Source: Rhodosorus marinus
Taxonomy: Eukaryota > Rhodophyta > Stylonematophyceae > Stylonematales > Stylonemataceae
Assembly (NCBI GenBank): GCA_029953675.1
Contig: JAMWBK010000004.1
Span: 3,127,942-3,191,941 of the forward strand
DNA length: 64,000 nt
Direction: 5' to 3'
Notes under the pieces: generated by a model
The model's input: the letters and a program-made list of their open reading frames with translations, nothing else
Told to the model about the DNA's origin: nothing
The model's database searches: none
Translations under genes and position numbers: made by a program
Shown: positions 45,173 through 54,281 of the stretch, piece by piece
Position numbering within the stretch: position 1 is the stretch's first letter
Layout of the letters: every line of letters begins with the position of its first letter

Positions 45173-46249
45173 TCAGTTTCTCTCGTAGGGTATCAAAAGA
45201 TTCTTGTTCCTCTGGTCCCTACTGAAAATCCACGTTTTCCTCGTAAGGTTGGTGAGAGGTGCTGCTACAAGGCTAAACTTGGGCACGTAGTTTCGTAGAT
45301 ATCCGGTGAAGCCCAGAAAAGACCTTACGTCATGTACATTCCGCGGAATCTCCCAATTCGTTAAGGCGGCAACCTTGCTGGGATCGGGTTGGCGTTGTCC
45401 ACTGCCTACTATATGTCCCAGATACTTAGTCTCCGGCACTCCGAATACGCACTTCGATCGCTTTGTATACAGCTTGTTAGCTCGTAACTTCGTAAAAACT
45501 TTGGCTAGGTGCTGCTTGTGGTCAGCCATATTCGAAGAGTATATAATGATATCGTCAAAGAAGATAGTGACGAAGTCATTCAACTCATCGAAGAAGATGC
45601 TGTTGAGCAATCGAGTAAACACCGCAGGAGCGTTTGTGAGACCAAACGGCATCACTAACCACTCGTAAAGACCAAATGGCGTCGTGAACGCTGTTTTTGG
45701 AATGTCCTTCTTCTCCACGCGTAGTTGCCAGTAACCACTCCTCAAATCGATCACACTGAGATGTGTGGCTTTGCCGAGAGCATCTAGACAATCGTCTATC
45801 CTTGGCGGGCTGGTCTTGTTGACGATGGTTGCCTGGTTCAGTTTGCGGTAATCGATGCACAATCGCCGCCCACCATCTTTTTTGTCCACAAAAAGACAGG
45901 GTGAAGCAAAAGGCGACGAGCTAGGTCGAACGAGGTTTTTGCTCAGCAAATCTTGTAGTTGAGTTTTCAGATCCTTCTGATCTGCAAGACTCATTCGGTA
46001 TGGTCTTTGGGATGTTGGTTCAGTTCCCGGTTTCAGATCAATTGTAAAGTTGACGTTTCGCCAAGGGGCCAGGTTCTTAATGTCTTCCACAAAAACGTCA
46101 CCGTATTTATCCGTAATAAATTCCTCCAGATCTTTCGCCTCTTCCAGTCGTTTTTGTGTAAATTTCGTTATATTTTTGATTTCGGGTTCCTCCAATGTTT
46201 CACCTCTGACCAACTTCGTTTGATTCGTTACATTTTTCTGGTTCTGCAC
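45173..46249 (-). CDS. Reverse transcriptase domain (Ty3/gypsy pol)
   Basis: 358 codons. Motifs in order: PSSSPFASPCLFVDKKDGG, LCIDYRKLNQ, HLSVIDLRSGYWQLRV, AFTTPFGLYEWLVMPFGLTNAPAVF, then the active site VTIFFDDIIIYS (usual gypsy YLDD; here FFDD), and KYLGHIV. All three catalytic aspartates are present. The frame degenerates at TWIFSRDQ just before RNase H. Confidence 0.88.
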   Translation of the reverse strand: MQNQKNVTNQTKLVRGETLEEPEIKNITKFTQKRLEEAKDLEEFITDKYGDVFVEDIKNLAPWRNVNFTIDLKPGTEPTSQRPYRMSLADQKDLKTQLQDLLSKNLVRPSSSPFASPCLFVDKKDGGRRLCIDYRKLNQATIVNKTSPPRIDDCLDALGKATHLSVIDLRSGYWQLRVEKKDIPKTAFTTPFGLYEWLVMPFGLTNAPAVFTRLLNSIFFDELNDFVTIFFDDIIIYSSNMADHKQHLAKVFTKLRANKLYTKRSKCVFGVPETKYLGHIVGSGQRQPDPSKVAALTNWEIPRNVHDVRSFLGFTGYLRNYVPKFSLVAAPLTNLTRKTWIFSRDQRNKNLLIPYERN

Positions 46250-46251
46250 AA

Positions 46252-46974
46252 CTAATTTTTCAGTAATGTCTTCACAAGGTGCTTTTCAAGGTTTCCTTCT
46301 GTGTAGTTGTCTAGGCTTTCCTCCGTATAATTTTCAGGTTCTGAGTGCTCAGGTTGTTTGTCGGGTTGTTCAGGTTCTACTTCAGGGTTTTGTTCAGGTT
46401 CGGCTTCAGGGTTTTGTTCAGGTTCTTCTTCATTGTAATTCTCCGGGTTTTCAGGGTTGTGTTCAAGGTGAGCAGCAGAACATTCAGCTGCTTCTGGTTG
46501 ATTTTCTGGTTCTTCAGGATTTTCTGGTTCTTCGGGATTTTCTGGTTCTTCGGGATTTTCTGGTTCTTCAGGATTTTCTGGGTTATTTCCTTCGTTGGGG
46601 TTCAGTGTCAGCGCCTGGTTTGATAGATCGAGTTGCGCCTTATATTTGTGGAGGAAATCTCTTCCCAGATACCCTGGGCTTGTGGCGTCTTCTACAACGT
46701 AAGGTCGCCAGTTGAAGCTGTGACCGCCCAGTTGTAAGGTTACCTTGGCTTCGCCCAAGATGCTTATGGATGTGCCTGGCGAGGCCGTGTCCAATTTCCC
46801 GTGTTGGGTTGAGATAATTGGAGCAGCATCTGGAATACCTCTCAAAACAGAATGACTGCTGCCGGTATCAACTAAGAGAGAAATCTCTCGACCTTTGATC
46901 CGCCCAACTAGTGTCATATCTGCCGTCAATGGGATCGAGACGCCTGGGTCGGCAACAGTGTCGGCGTGTGTCAC
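46252..46974 (-). CDS. Aspartic protease with acidic Pro-Glu-Asn repeat tail (Ty3/gypsy)
   Basis: 240 codons. Retropepsin motif LLVDTGSSHSVL near the N-terminus and YLGRDFLHKYKAQLDL later. A long low-complexity tail follows: repeated ENPEEP units, then NPEAEPEQ/NPEVEPEQ. The ATG (46974) overlaps the gag stop (46971-46973) as ATGA, so the two frames join by a short overlap. The tail is an unusual linker between protease and RT. Confidence 0.85.
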   Translation of the reverse strand: MTHADTVADPGVSIPLTADMTLVGRIKGREISLLVDTGSSHSVLRGIPDAAPIISTQHGKLDTASPGTSISILGEAKVTLQLGGHSFNWRPYVVEDATSPGYLGRDFLHKYKAQLDLSNQALTLNPNEGNNPENPEEPENPEEPENPEEPENPEEPENQPEAAECSAAHLEHNPENPENYNEEEPEQNPEAEPEQNPEVEPEQPDKQPEHSEPENYTEESLDNYTEGNLEKHLVKTLLKN

Positions 46975-47684
46975 TGCCGCCCCTCGTTTAACTGTTGGGT
47001 TCGTGGAGGTGTAGACTTCGAGACTGTCGGGTCCCGATCAGGGTTGTTCCAGCAGATCCTTTGTGTATGCCCCTTCTTCCCGCAGTAGTTGCAAACAATG
47101 TTGGTGTAGTTACGCTTCTGCAGCGCTTGCGTTCCGGGTTGGTAAATGCGTCCAGACCTGGTTCCCCTGCTTACAGTGGTCTGGGGCGTTGCCATTTTTT
47201 TGGGAAATTTCTCTTCCCGTCTGGAAGGTTGGCTGGCTGCCTCAGCTCCCTCAATTTTTAGGGCAAGTGCCTGTGCCGCCTCAAAATCCTGCACGTCCTG
47301 TATGTAGATGTATTTCTTGACCTCGGGTTTAAGGCCTTCGACGAAGCGGTCGAATTTCTCTGAATCAGAAATTTCTCCAACCTGGATCAGACATTTGTTG
47401 AAATATGCGGAATATGCTGCTACACTCGTTTTCTGCTCTGCCCGTGCGAGTTGCTGTTTCGCGCGGATCTTAGCGTCCGCTGGGTAGAATTGCGACTTTA
47501 AAGCATCCTCAAATCCAGCGTAGCGCGTGGGTTTTTGCGATTCAGGTATCAGGGACCACCAATACGAAGCGTCGCCAGTGAGATAGCCCTCTGCGAGGGT
47601 AATCTTGTAGTCGTCGTCGTCGTCAGGCAGACGAGCCAACTTAAAATACGTGCGTAGGCTATTCAAGAAGGTACTGATAGTCAA
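46971..47684 (-). CDS. Gag with CCHC zinc knuckle (Ty3/gypsy)
   Basis: 237 codons. Retrotrans_gag-like region (GDASYWWSLIPESQ, FEDALKSQFYP, RAEQKTSVAAYSAYFNK, FVEGLKPEVKKYI), then one zinc knuckle CNYCGKKGHTQRIC. It is the capsid/nucleocapsid polyprotein of the element. The frame looks intact although pol is broken. Confidence 0.9.
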   Translation of the reverse strand: MTISTFLNSLRTYFKLARLPDDDDDYKITLAEGYLTGDASYWWSLIPESQKPTRYAGFEDALKSQFYPADAKIRAKQQLARAEQKTSVAAYSAYFNKCLIQVGEISDSEKFDRFVEGLKPEVKKYIYIQDVQDFEAAQALALKIEGAEAASQPSRREEKFPKKMATPQTTVSRGTRSGRIYQPGTQALQKRNYTNIVCNYCGKKGHTQRICWNNPDRDPTVSKSTPPRTQQLNEGRQ

Positions 47685-48009
47685 AGCATCGCGCCGCCCG
47701 TCATAGGGTTTCGGTTGCGGAGCCCTGGATCTTGATTAGCGACGGCATTCTGGGTTTATCTCGAATGCAGGTTCAGGTATCAAATTGTCAGGATCAGCTT
47801 TTTCTGGTTTTCTGGTTTCTCAAAAGGTCTCTGGTTGCGGGCTCATATTCGTCAGGGTTTCTGGTTATATAGGATTCCTCTGGTTCAACTGGTTATATAG
47901 GATTCCTCTGGTTCTTTTCTGGTTCTAGTAGTACTGGGCTCACTTTTCAGGTTCGCATAATGGTTCCTCAATCGCAACTTGCGATGAGACCAGATTTCAC
48001 GTCTCCAAC

Positions 48010-48286
48010 AGCCAGCTGGGTATTACTCAAATTATTCCATATTTCGAGTTTTTCCCCCCTAATTACTCCCAAATTACGTAATATATCCCAATTCTATCTT
48101 GTTCTTCTCTATCTTCTCTCCAGCTAACCTGGGAATATCGAGTTTGCCCATCGTACTTATACTCTTGCTCCATCGGGAGGTGCAATAACGATTAAGCTCA
48201 AAAGGGTGTTGCACCTCCAGAGATTTTGGCACAGCCCGAGCATAATTTTGCATAGCCGGACATTGCTGGAAGGTGGAGACGTCACA
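48010..48286 (-). repeat. 5' LTR of the Ty3/gypsy element
   Basis: About 277 bp, matching 42972-43267 with a deletion of roughly 10-15 bp in the CTTCTC-rich block and a few substitutions. It starts TGTGACGTC in element orientation (48286). Confidence 0.9.
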
Positions 48287-48330
48287 GCTACCAATAATAC
48301 TATGACAGCCTGTCGATTTCAAAAGTAACC
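48287..48330 (+). repeat. 44-bp direct repeat, left copy
   Basis: Identical to 51030-51073 (with the two preceding bases CA also shared). The pair brackets LINE copy D exactly, so it is either a long target-site duplication or a recombination footprint. Confidence 0.9.
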
Positions 48331-48627
48331 GTGCGTGCGGTATACTTTTTGTAGTTTGGCTCCAATCCCTGGCGTTGGACAGTTTTTGGTTTCGTGAGGG
48401 TGTATGGTGCTGGCTTTTGGTGGTTTTGAGTCGCAATTGTGTTCTTCGGTGGGAGGCGCTTCTTTCTGCAGCCTTTTCCCCCGCATCTTCTAGTGGTGTG
48501 GTGCGTGCTGGGGGTTGCTAGCGCCCCTTGGAGGTCGGGGTGGTTTTTCTTTGGTTGCAAACGTTGGGAACAAGTTCTCTTTTTGGGGGTTTCGTGGGGA
48601 ATCGGTTTTTCACACCTTCCAATCGTA

Positions 48628-49921
48628 ATGGTTGGGGTTTCCCCACCCATTCCGGCGGACGGAGCCGTTCTCTCAGCGCGCGTGGAGCTCAGCGTGGGCG
48701 GGTTTAGTACCGCGGCCACCCTCACGGACTGCGCTGACGAGTTAGCCCATGGGATCTGCTCGAAACTGACGAGTCTTATTGTGACTGCTTCCCAGGAACA
48801 CCGCCTGCCCCTGCTGATCGCCTATTTGGAGCGCTTCTCCGCCTCCGCGCCTGCCCCATACCCCCCGGTGCCCGTCCCCGCGGATCCGCACGGTACAGCG
48901 GGGCCTGCCTCCACCCGACCCGAGCGCTCCGCTCCGGTCATTCCTGATTCCGCCTGGCCTACCCCTATTCAAGGACAGACGCCTCCTGGGCCCACGTCGG
49001 GCCCGAATCCTGCTCCCTCCAGTGCCCCACGTGCGACCTATTCGCAGGTCCTGCGCAGGGGCTCTTCTGAACAACGCACGACGGCAATGGTGCGTATGAT
49101 GCCACAACACATCCCTATTGACTCTTCTCGCCAACTATCTCCGTTCCACTTTGTTTGGATGACGAACGTCCCCAGACCCCCTCTCGTGGTCGGGGCCGCG
49201 CGCCCGTCAACTACCGCGATTTTCGCGACACCATGGCTTCCTCCCTTGGGGTCGCCCCGTCTGAATTCCTATATGTGGACTTCACGGCCCTCATGCCTGT
49301 TTTCTTGTTACGGACTCGGCTTACCAGTTCCTTCAATCGCTTGTAACCACCCCCGCGCCCCAGCGCTCAGCTCTGGCCAACATGATACTGACTCGTCCTC
49401 ATGTCTCTTTGTTTGTCGAGTTCGATCGTTTTGACGCCGGCTGGGTTCCTCCGTCAGCCTTGCAAAACCTGGATGCCTCGCAGGCTTCGGTTGTCGCGCT
49501 ACACACTCATGCGGCGCGGCTCTCGCGCATACAGGCGAGCCTCTTCGCGCGTTTTCCTCCTCGCGGGGTCCTCCGCACCGCGCTAGAGGCCTTCCTCTCC
49601 ACTGAGGCCACCCTGCTGGAAGCCCACCCTGCGTTTGACCTTCTGCCGCCGACTCTTGAGCACCCTTCCTCCCCTCGCCCTGTCTCCGAGGCTCGTGACA
49701 CCGACATGGCAGAAGCACCATCGGCCTCTCCGAATCCGCTGGCTAAGGACACCCTCAGTGAAGACTCCGCTGCTGAAAACCCTGTGTCTACTTTCTTCAG
49801 GTCTTTTAGTTCCTTCGTGCCCCCCCCACGTAAGCGTCGTGCGGCTCCTGAGCCTCCCTCCGAGGCACCTCCTCCGGATATTCGATCTGCCTTCCCAACT
49901 GAGGGGAGGCCCGATGTCTGA
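48628..49921 (+). pseudogene. LINE ORF1 (copy D), two frameshifts
   Basis: The first frame starts MVGVSPPIPADGAVLSARVE and contains a Pro/Gly/Ser-rich spacer with RATYSQVLRRGSS. The second (49155-49346) contains NYRDFRDTMASSLGVAPSEFLYVDFT, aligning with the conserved YKKVLCTALGLPAHLIAHIDF block of the other ORF1s. The third (49382-49921) is Ala/Pro-rich and ends with PRKRRAAPEPP. The stop overlaps the ORF2 start. Confidence 0.75.
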
Positions 49922-51029
49922 GTCTTCCTCCTCCTCGTGCGTGTCGTCCCGGTTACCCTTGTTTACCAGTGACCGCTCAGCCTGGCATGAGCGTGTTCTC
50001 TCGTGGTTTTCGCACCTTGTCGCCTCCTACCCGGACGGTTCCCTTCCCCTTTGTCGTCAGAGCACGGCCGTACGGCTCCCTCGTCGACTTCATAAGCCCC
50101 TAGGATTGGTGTTGGATTTTCTCTGGCAGCAGGTCGCCGCGAACCCTCACTGCTCTCTTCGCTGGGAACTCTTGTTCTTTTTTCCCCGCCTCGTGCTCAC
50201 CTCCTCTACCGTCCCCCTCAACCCACATCCTCGCCGGGTCCACCCTCGCCGAAAACTGCAAATGTTCCTTTCCGGCGACTTTGAGGACCTCGAACATCTT
50301 TATTTCGCTTCTCTCTCTTCCTTTTCTCCTAGTGCTCCCTCAGCTTTTAGGTCTTCTCGACAGAATCGGGCGCGTCACGCGGTGGCAGGCGGTGATCTGC
50401 GGCGGGCAGCCGGGATCCTCCAGCAGCGGCAACCTGTGGTTCCATACTCCGATGATCTTTCTTCACCGCTCCGTTTGCTCTTTCCCTCGGAAGGCTCCCC
50501 TTGGGACTCCTCGTTTGAATCACTGTTGGAAGAGTACCGCGCCGCGCCAAATCCCAGTGCGCGGTTAGTGGTCAATCTGGAGGAGGTGCGTGAGTTGGTT
50601 CATGATGCTCCGAAGGGCCGTTCCCCAGGGCCCTCGGGGCTGCGGGTGGAATATCTCCGTTTCTTAAGTGATGAAGGTTTGAAGGCGTTGGCGTGGGTGG
50701 TCGAAGCGCTTGTGAATGGTGATCCCCTGTGTGAGTGTGCGTGGTTCTTGGTCGGGCGTTCGCAATTGTGTCTGCTTTCAAAGCCCGGCCACACGGCCTC
50801 GAGCCCTGCTATTCGCCCTATTGGCCTGGTTGAGATGGTCCGCAAATTGGCGGCGCAATGGTTAGTGAAAATCCTGGTTCCCGAATCCCGCCGTTTCTTT
50901 GGGCACGTGCAGTTAGGCGTGGGCTATCGTGGTGGCTGTGAGTTGTTGTCTGTTTTACTCCGTTCGGAAATGGCGTACTCCCCAGATTCTGGGCTCCTCT
51001 CTGTAGATTTACCAACGGAGAACGTGTCA
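49914..51029 (+). pseudogene. LINE ORF2 N-terminal half (copy D), truncated at RT motif A
   Basis: Starts at ATG 49914 in ATGTCTGA, overlapping the ORF1 stop (49919-49921). It contains APKGRSPGPSGLRVEYLRFL, LLSKPGHTASSPAIRPIGLVEMVRKLAAQW and LGVGYRGGCELLSVLL, colinear with the 60265 ORF2. It reads GLLSVDL and then enters the flanking repeat. No internal stop is visible before that. Confidence 0.85.
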
Positions 51030-51073
51030 GCTACCAATAATACTATGACAGCCTGTCGATTTCAAAAGTAACC
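51030..51073 (+). repeat. 44-bp direct repeat, right copy
   Basis: Identical to 48287-48330. Downstream sequence (from 51074) is unrelated to what follows the left copy. Confidence 0.9.
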
Positions 51074-52424
51074 ATGATTCATTACATGATAATGGCAACG
51101 TTTCATCGGGAGAAATAATCATGATTCAATACCTAGGTCAGAGATGATTGATTATTATGTTAACATTGATAGAATATCGGACGATTTTTCAGACCGATTT
51201 ATCGCACGACAGGTAATCGGATCTGGTTTTACGGAGAATTTCAATCAGACCCCGCCGGGTAATTGCTTACTGTGTTTCAAGAGTCTAGCCACTTCGAAAA
51301 TTTATCGGACCGTCCGATAAAGGTTATCGGACGGCCCCCATGACTCTACCCCACATAGATCCACTGTCATAAATGTTATCGGACGGCCCATGACTACCCT
51401 ACATAGATCCACTGTCAGTCGGTGAGGCCGGGACGTCCGTGTTTTTTTTTTTAATCAGTAGTGTCGGGCGTTTACCCTCAACTATATCTTATCCTAATAA
51501 AAACAGGGGGAGAGGGGAAGCTCAAGTTTGCAATACTTCTTTTAGAAGGATCCCCAAGTAGGTTTTTCTTATACCGCTTGGATAGGGATGTTTGGGACTT
51601 GCCACTAAGCATTTGATGTTTTGTGATTCTATGAGACCGCCCCGGTGGGGGGGGGGCGCGATGACGAAATAGATTCCACGCCATCATGCTGCGTTTGTAC
51701 GGGCTCATCCGCACTACATGATGGTTGATAACGAAACGTTTCTCCTGGTCTGAACGAAACCCTGGGGCGGTGGCCAGTTTCCAAACTATACGTTTGCACA
51801 GGATTCTACGTGATTCAACCGTTTCTTCTCAAAATGTACTCGGATGGAGTTTCCTGCTGCGGCGTATGACACTGTTTTAAATGTGTCGGATGAACGCGAT
51901 CGTCGCTGGCTGCCGCGCGTGGCGGAGTCCTTTCTTTTTCACTCTGTTTTTTTATTTAGTCTGCGATTAGACATAATCATTCAACGATGATTTGCTGTCT
52001 CGGCTTTTCGACAGACGGCTGCAAGGGGTAAATTGACGAAAGAACAAACGAAAGGCTTGGGGTTGGGGGGGCGGGGGTTTGATTTACTAATGCTCGTGAG
52101 TGCGGTGTCCCAAAAAGAAATGGGACATCTGCAATAAAATCATAAATGTAACGTTTTCCGGATTTTTTGACACACGCTTTTTTCGATAGAAAGCTTGTTT
52201 TTTTGCCCCCATTTTGAAAATACCGTCATCGCTAAAACCCACGTTCTGGCAGAAATTTGCTGCACTGGAATGGGCTGGGAGGAAGACAACCGGGCTGGAA
52301 GGGGTGGCGGTCTGACCCTAAGATGGAACTGGACGAGATCTGGGTTGGGGGGAGGAAAAAGGTCTGGGTCTCCTGGACAGGGGGTTTGGGTATCTTCAGA
52401 GCGCCTGAGTGATTTTTTGTTGCG
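51074..52424. other. Non-coding subtelomeric stretch
   Basis: No gene is supported. It contains a near-tandem duplication at about 51327-51419 (blocks beginning TTATCGGACGGCCC and ending ATAGATCCACTGTCA), several TTATCGGAC motifs from 51176 on, poly-T and G-rich runs, and a G-run near 51647. It may be debris of further elements. Confidence 0.45.
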
Positions 52425-53146
52425 CTGCGGTAGGTAGCTGCCGAATAGAGGCTACGGGGATACGAGAGGTGTACTACCTGTCATAGTACTCATCGTACTA
52501 ACGACGGACAAAGATTCCACGACTGTCAGACCTCGACTGGGCCGTGGCAACGACACGATGAGATCCGTACCAAGCTGGCGATATGGCTTAACCTATGGTT
52601 CCGGGAGGCTAAGCAGGAACCCACAGACTAATCTACGAACTCCAATCTGAGACCCGATCTAGTAGCCATCCACCCTAGAACCCTACCCCCATTTGCGATC
52701 CATGTGACGGTGGTCTCGCCCCTACAAGCTAGAAACCTCCCAAACAGCAAAGACACCAACAAATATGCAGCAAAGCACGCCTAGCGCTGGAAACTTGCTT
52801 GTACAAAGAGGCCAAGGCGACTGAACTTCTAGACGACAAAATTCATTCCGATTACCTTCGAAAGGACTGGACAGATCACCCAGGATGTTCTGCGAAAAGG
52901 TTGTGGTCACATGCTGACCAAAGCGGACGGGGCGAGCAATGAGCTCAAATCAAAAGAACACTTTGGGTCGGGAACGTAGAGCTTGCATTGCCGGCTCTGC
53001 GTGGGGATCAGTCGCACCAGCCACAGACTCCTTATTTTTCTTTTTATCGTAGCTAGAGACCCCGGGGTGCAGGGTTAAGCCCACTCATCTTGCCTAGCTA
53101 GTGATAGAATTAGTCTTGCCCTCCAATAGGCAGCTGCTAAGCAAGG
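52425..53146 (+). mobile_element. Two old LINE 3'-end relics
   Basis: 52425-52460 is only a 3' tail (GCTGCGGTAGGTAGCTGCCGAATAGAGGCTACGG). From about 52499 to 53146 a second relic recovers TVRPRLGRGND, RPDLVAIHPRTLPPFAIHVTVVSPLQ, IPITFERTGQIT and CGHMLTKADGASNELKSKEHFG, matching the endonuclease domain in broken frames. It ends with the tail CCTAGCTAGTGATAGAATTAGTCTTG, then AATAGGCAGCTGCTAAGCAAGG. Mutation load is the highest of all copies. Confidence 0.8.
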
Positions 53147-53540
53147 TTTACATATTCTTCTCATGCGCACACACATATCTTGTTCTCAAAATCTTGTGTT
53201 CGATCGCAGAAGCTTTTACTGGGTATTGGCGAGGAAATGTACACAGTGCTTTTATTGAAATGTCGTGGCCAATCAGAAGAACAACTAGTAATTTGCAATG
53301 AAAATCAAGCGAAACCTCCGTACCGTAGCTTTCGAAGGTAACAACTCCGTCTAGCTGAACCTTGAAGAGGAAATAGAGATACCACATATCCACTCAAAGC
53401 TGAAAACTGTACGGAGTACATTTAACTCGAATCTTGGACAGTCTTCCACACAAGTAGGTGGAACTAGCTTTTCGCCGTAAGCTTTTGTCCCAGCTCGTTT
53501 CCGCGTTTTTCGATCTGTTTGACCTTCTTCCCCCACCCCC
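53147..53540. other. Intergenic, no supported gene
   Basis: AT-rich, with short minus-strand frames (53148-53393, 53351-53575) without domains. Confidence 0.4.
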
Positions 53541-53680
53541 CTAACCTCCCCCTCTAAACAAAAAATGCTAGCCAACCACTACTTCGTCGCCCACCCCCCA
53601 AAAAGAAAAACTAACCTCCCCCTCTAAACAAAAAATGCTAACCAACCACTACTTCGTCGCCCGCCCCCTAAAAAGAAAAA
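53541..53680. repeat. 70-bp tandem duplication
   Basis: Two copies (53541-53610, 53611-53680) starting CTAACCTCCCCCTCTAAAC and ending AAAAAGAAAAA differ at only a few positions. The low divergence indicates a recent event. No reading frame is associated. Confidence 0.9.
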
Positions 53681-54281
53681 CTTTTTCTTTCACAAATCGA
53701 TCATTATGTTTATAGTTTAGGGAAACAATGAACTGTGTCTTTTGTTATTTTGGGAAATAATATAAACAGGTATGGATTGATATATTTAGGTGTTAGGAAT
53801 TTTCTCAATTAGCTTAAATAACTTTTGGAATTTTTGCATGTTTCTCCGATTTGGTTATTGTCGGGCTTGGTATGGGTTTCGGAAGGAAGGAAGGATTTAA
53901 TCGGAGGCTAAAAACAAAAACCCCGAGGGAAAAAAGACTAAGCACCGCGAAGATCGCGGGCCTCCAATAACAACGCAGCGTTCATACGCCACAGCAAGAA
54001 GCTCAGGCGAGTAAACAAAGATTGTAACCGGTCCGGGCGTTCGCGAAATATCTCCCGTAGCCAACGAGATCCAACGGAGTCCACAAAGCCGAAGGATTCG
54101 ATGACCACACGTACCTCGGGGGGGGGGGGTAGACAGTGCTTTTCGGAAGGCGCGTACTTCGAGTGAGCGCTACGCTATAAGAAGCTTTGGACAGAGGTTT
54201 GAAGACAGTTGGGGTGGTTGAAGGTCAACACCTATTAAACAGAGGACAGGTAAGAAAAAAAAAAAAAAAGGGGAAGAGAAA
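53681..54281. other. Upstream region of the secreted-protein gene
   Basis: AT-rich with runs such as a 9-10 G tract near 54120 and a 16-base A tract (54253-54268) immediately 5' of the ATG. No other gene was seen. The region should hold the promoter of the gene at 54282. Confidence 0.4.

Larger units (their letters stand above)
42972..48286 (-). mobile_element. Ty3/gypsy chromovirus-like LTR retrotransposon, decayed
   Basis: About 5.3 kb on the minus strand: gag, protease, RT, RNase H, integrase with chromodomain-like tail, between two LTRs (about 48010-48286 and 42972-43267). A purine-rich tract (GGTGGGAGGGA) directly precedes the TGTGACGTC start of the 3' LTR. A candidate primer-binding site TGGTCTCATCGC lies just inside the 5' LTR (about 47980-47991). 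Pol is broken by a frameshift and a TAG between RT and RNase H, and by a TAA at about 44420. No convincing target-site duplication is seen: the left flank is LINE copy C and the right flank is a different repeat. Confidence 0.92.
48331..51029 (+). mobile_element. LINE copy D: divergent relative, ORF1 plus 5' half of ORF2
   Basis: GC-richer than its surroundings. ORF1 occupies 48628-49921 in three successive frames (breaks near 49140 and 49360). ORF2 is open from 49914 to the right boundary. ORF2 ends at GLLSVDL, which is RT motif A, and runs into the 44-bp repeat. The RT core, endonuclease and 3' tail are missing. Loss of the 3' half is atypical for LINE insertion, which truncates 5' ends, so later recombination or deletion is likely. 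Confidence 0.85.

Noticed and set aside
46266-46715. Plus-strand 149-codon open frame rich in Phe/Leu/Val
   Set aside because: It is the antisense of the Pro-Glu-Asn repeat tail of the gypsy protease frame.
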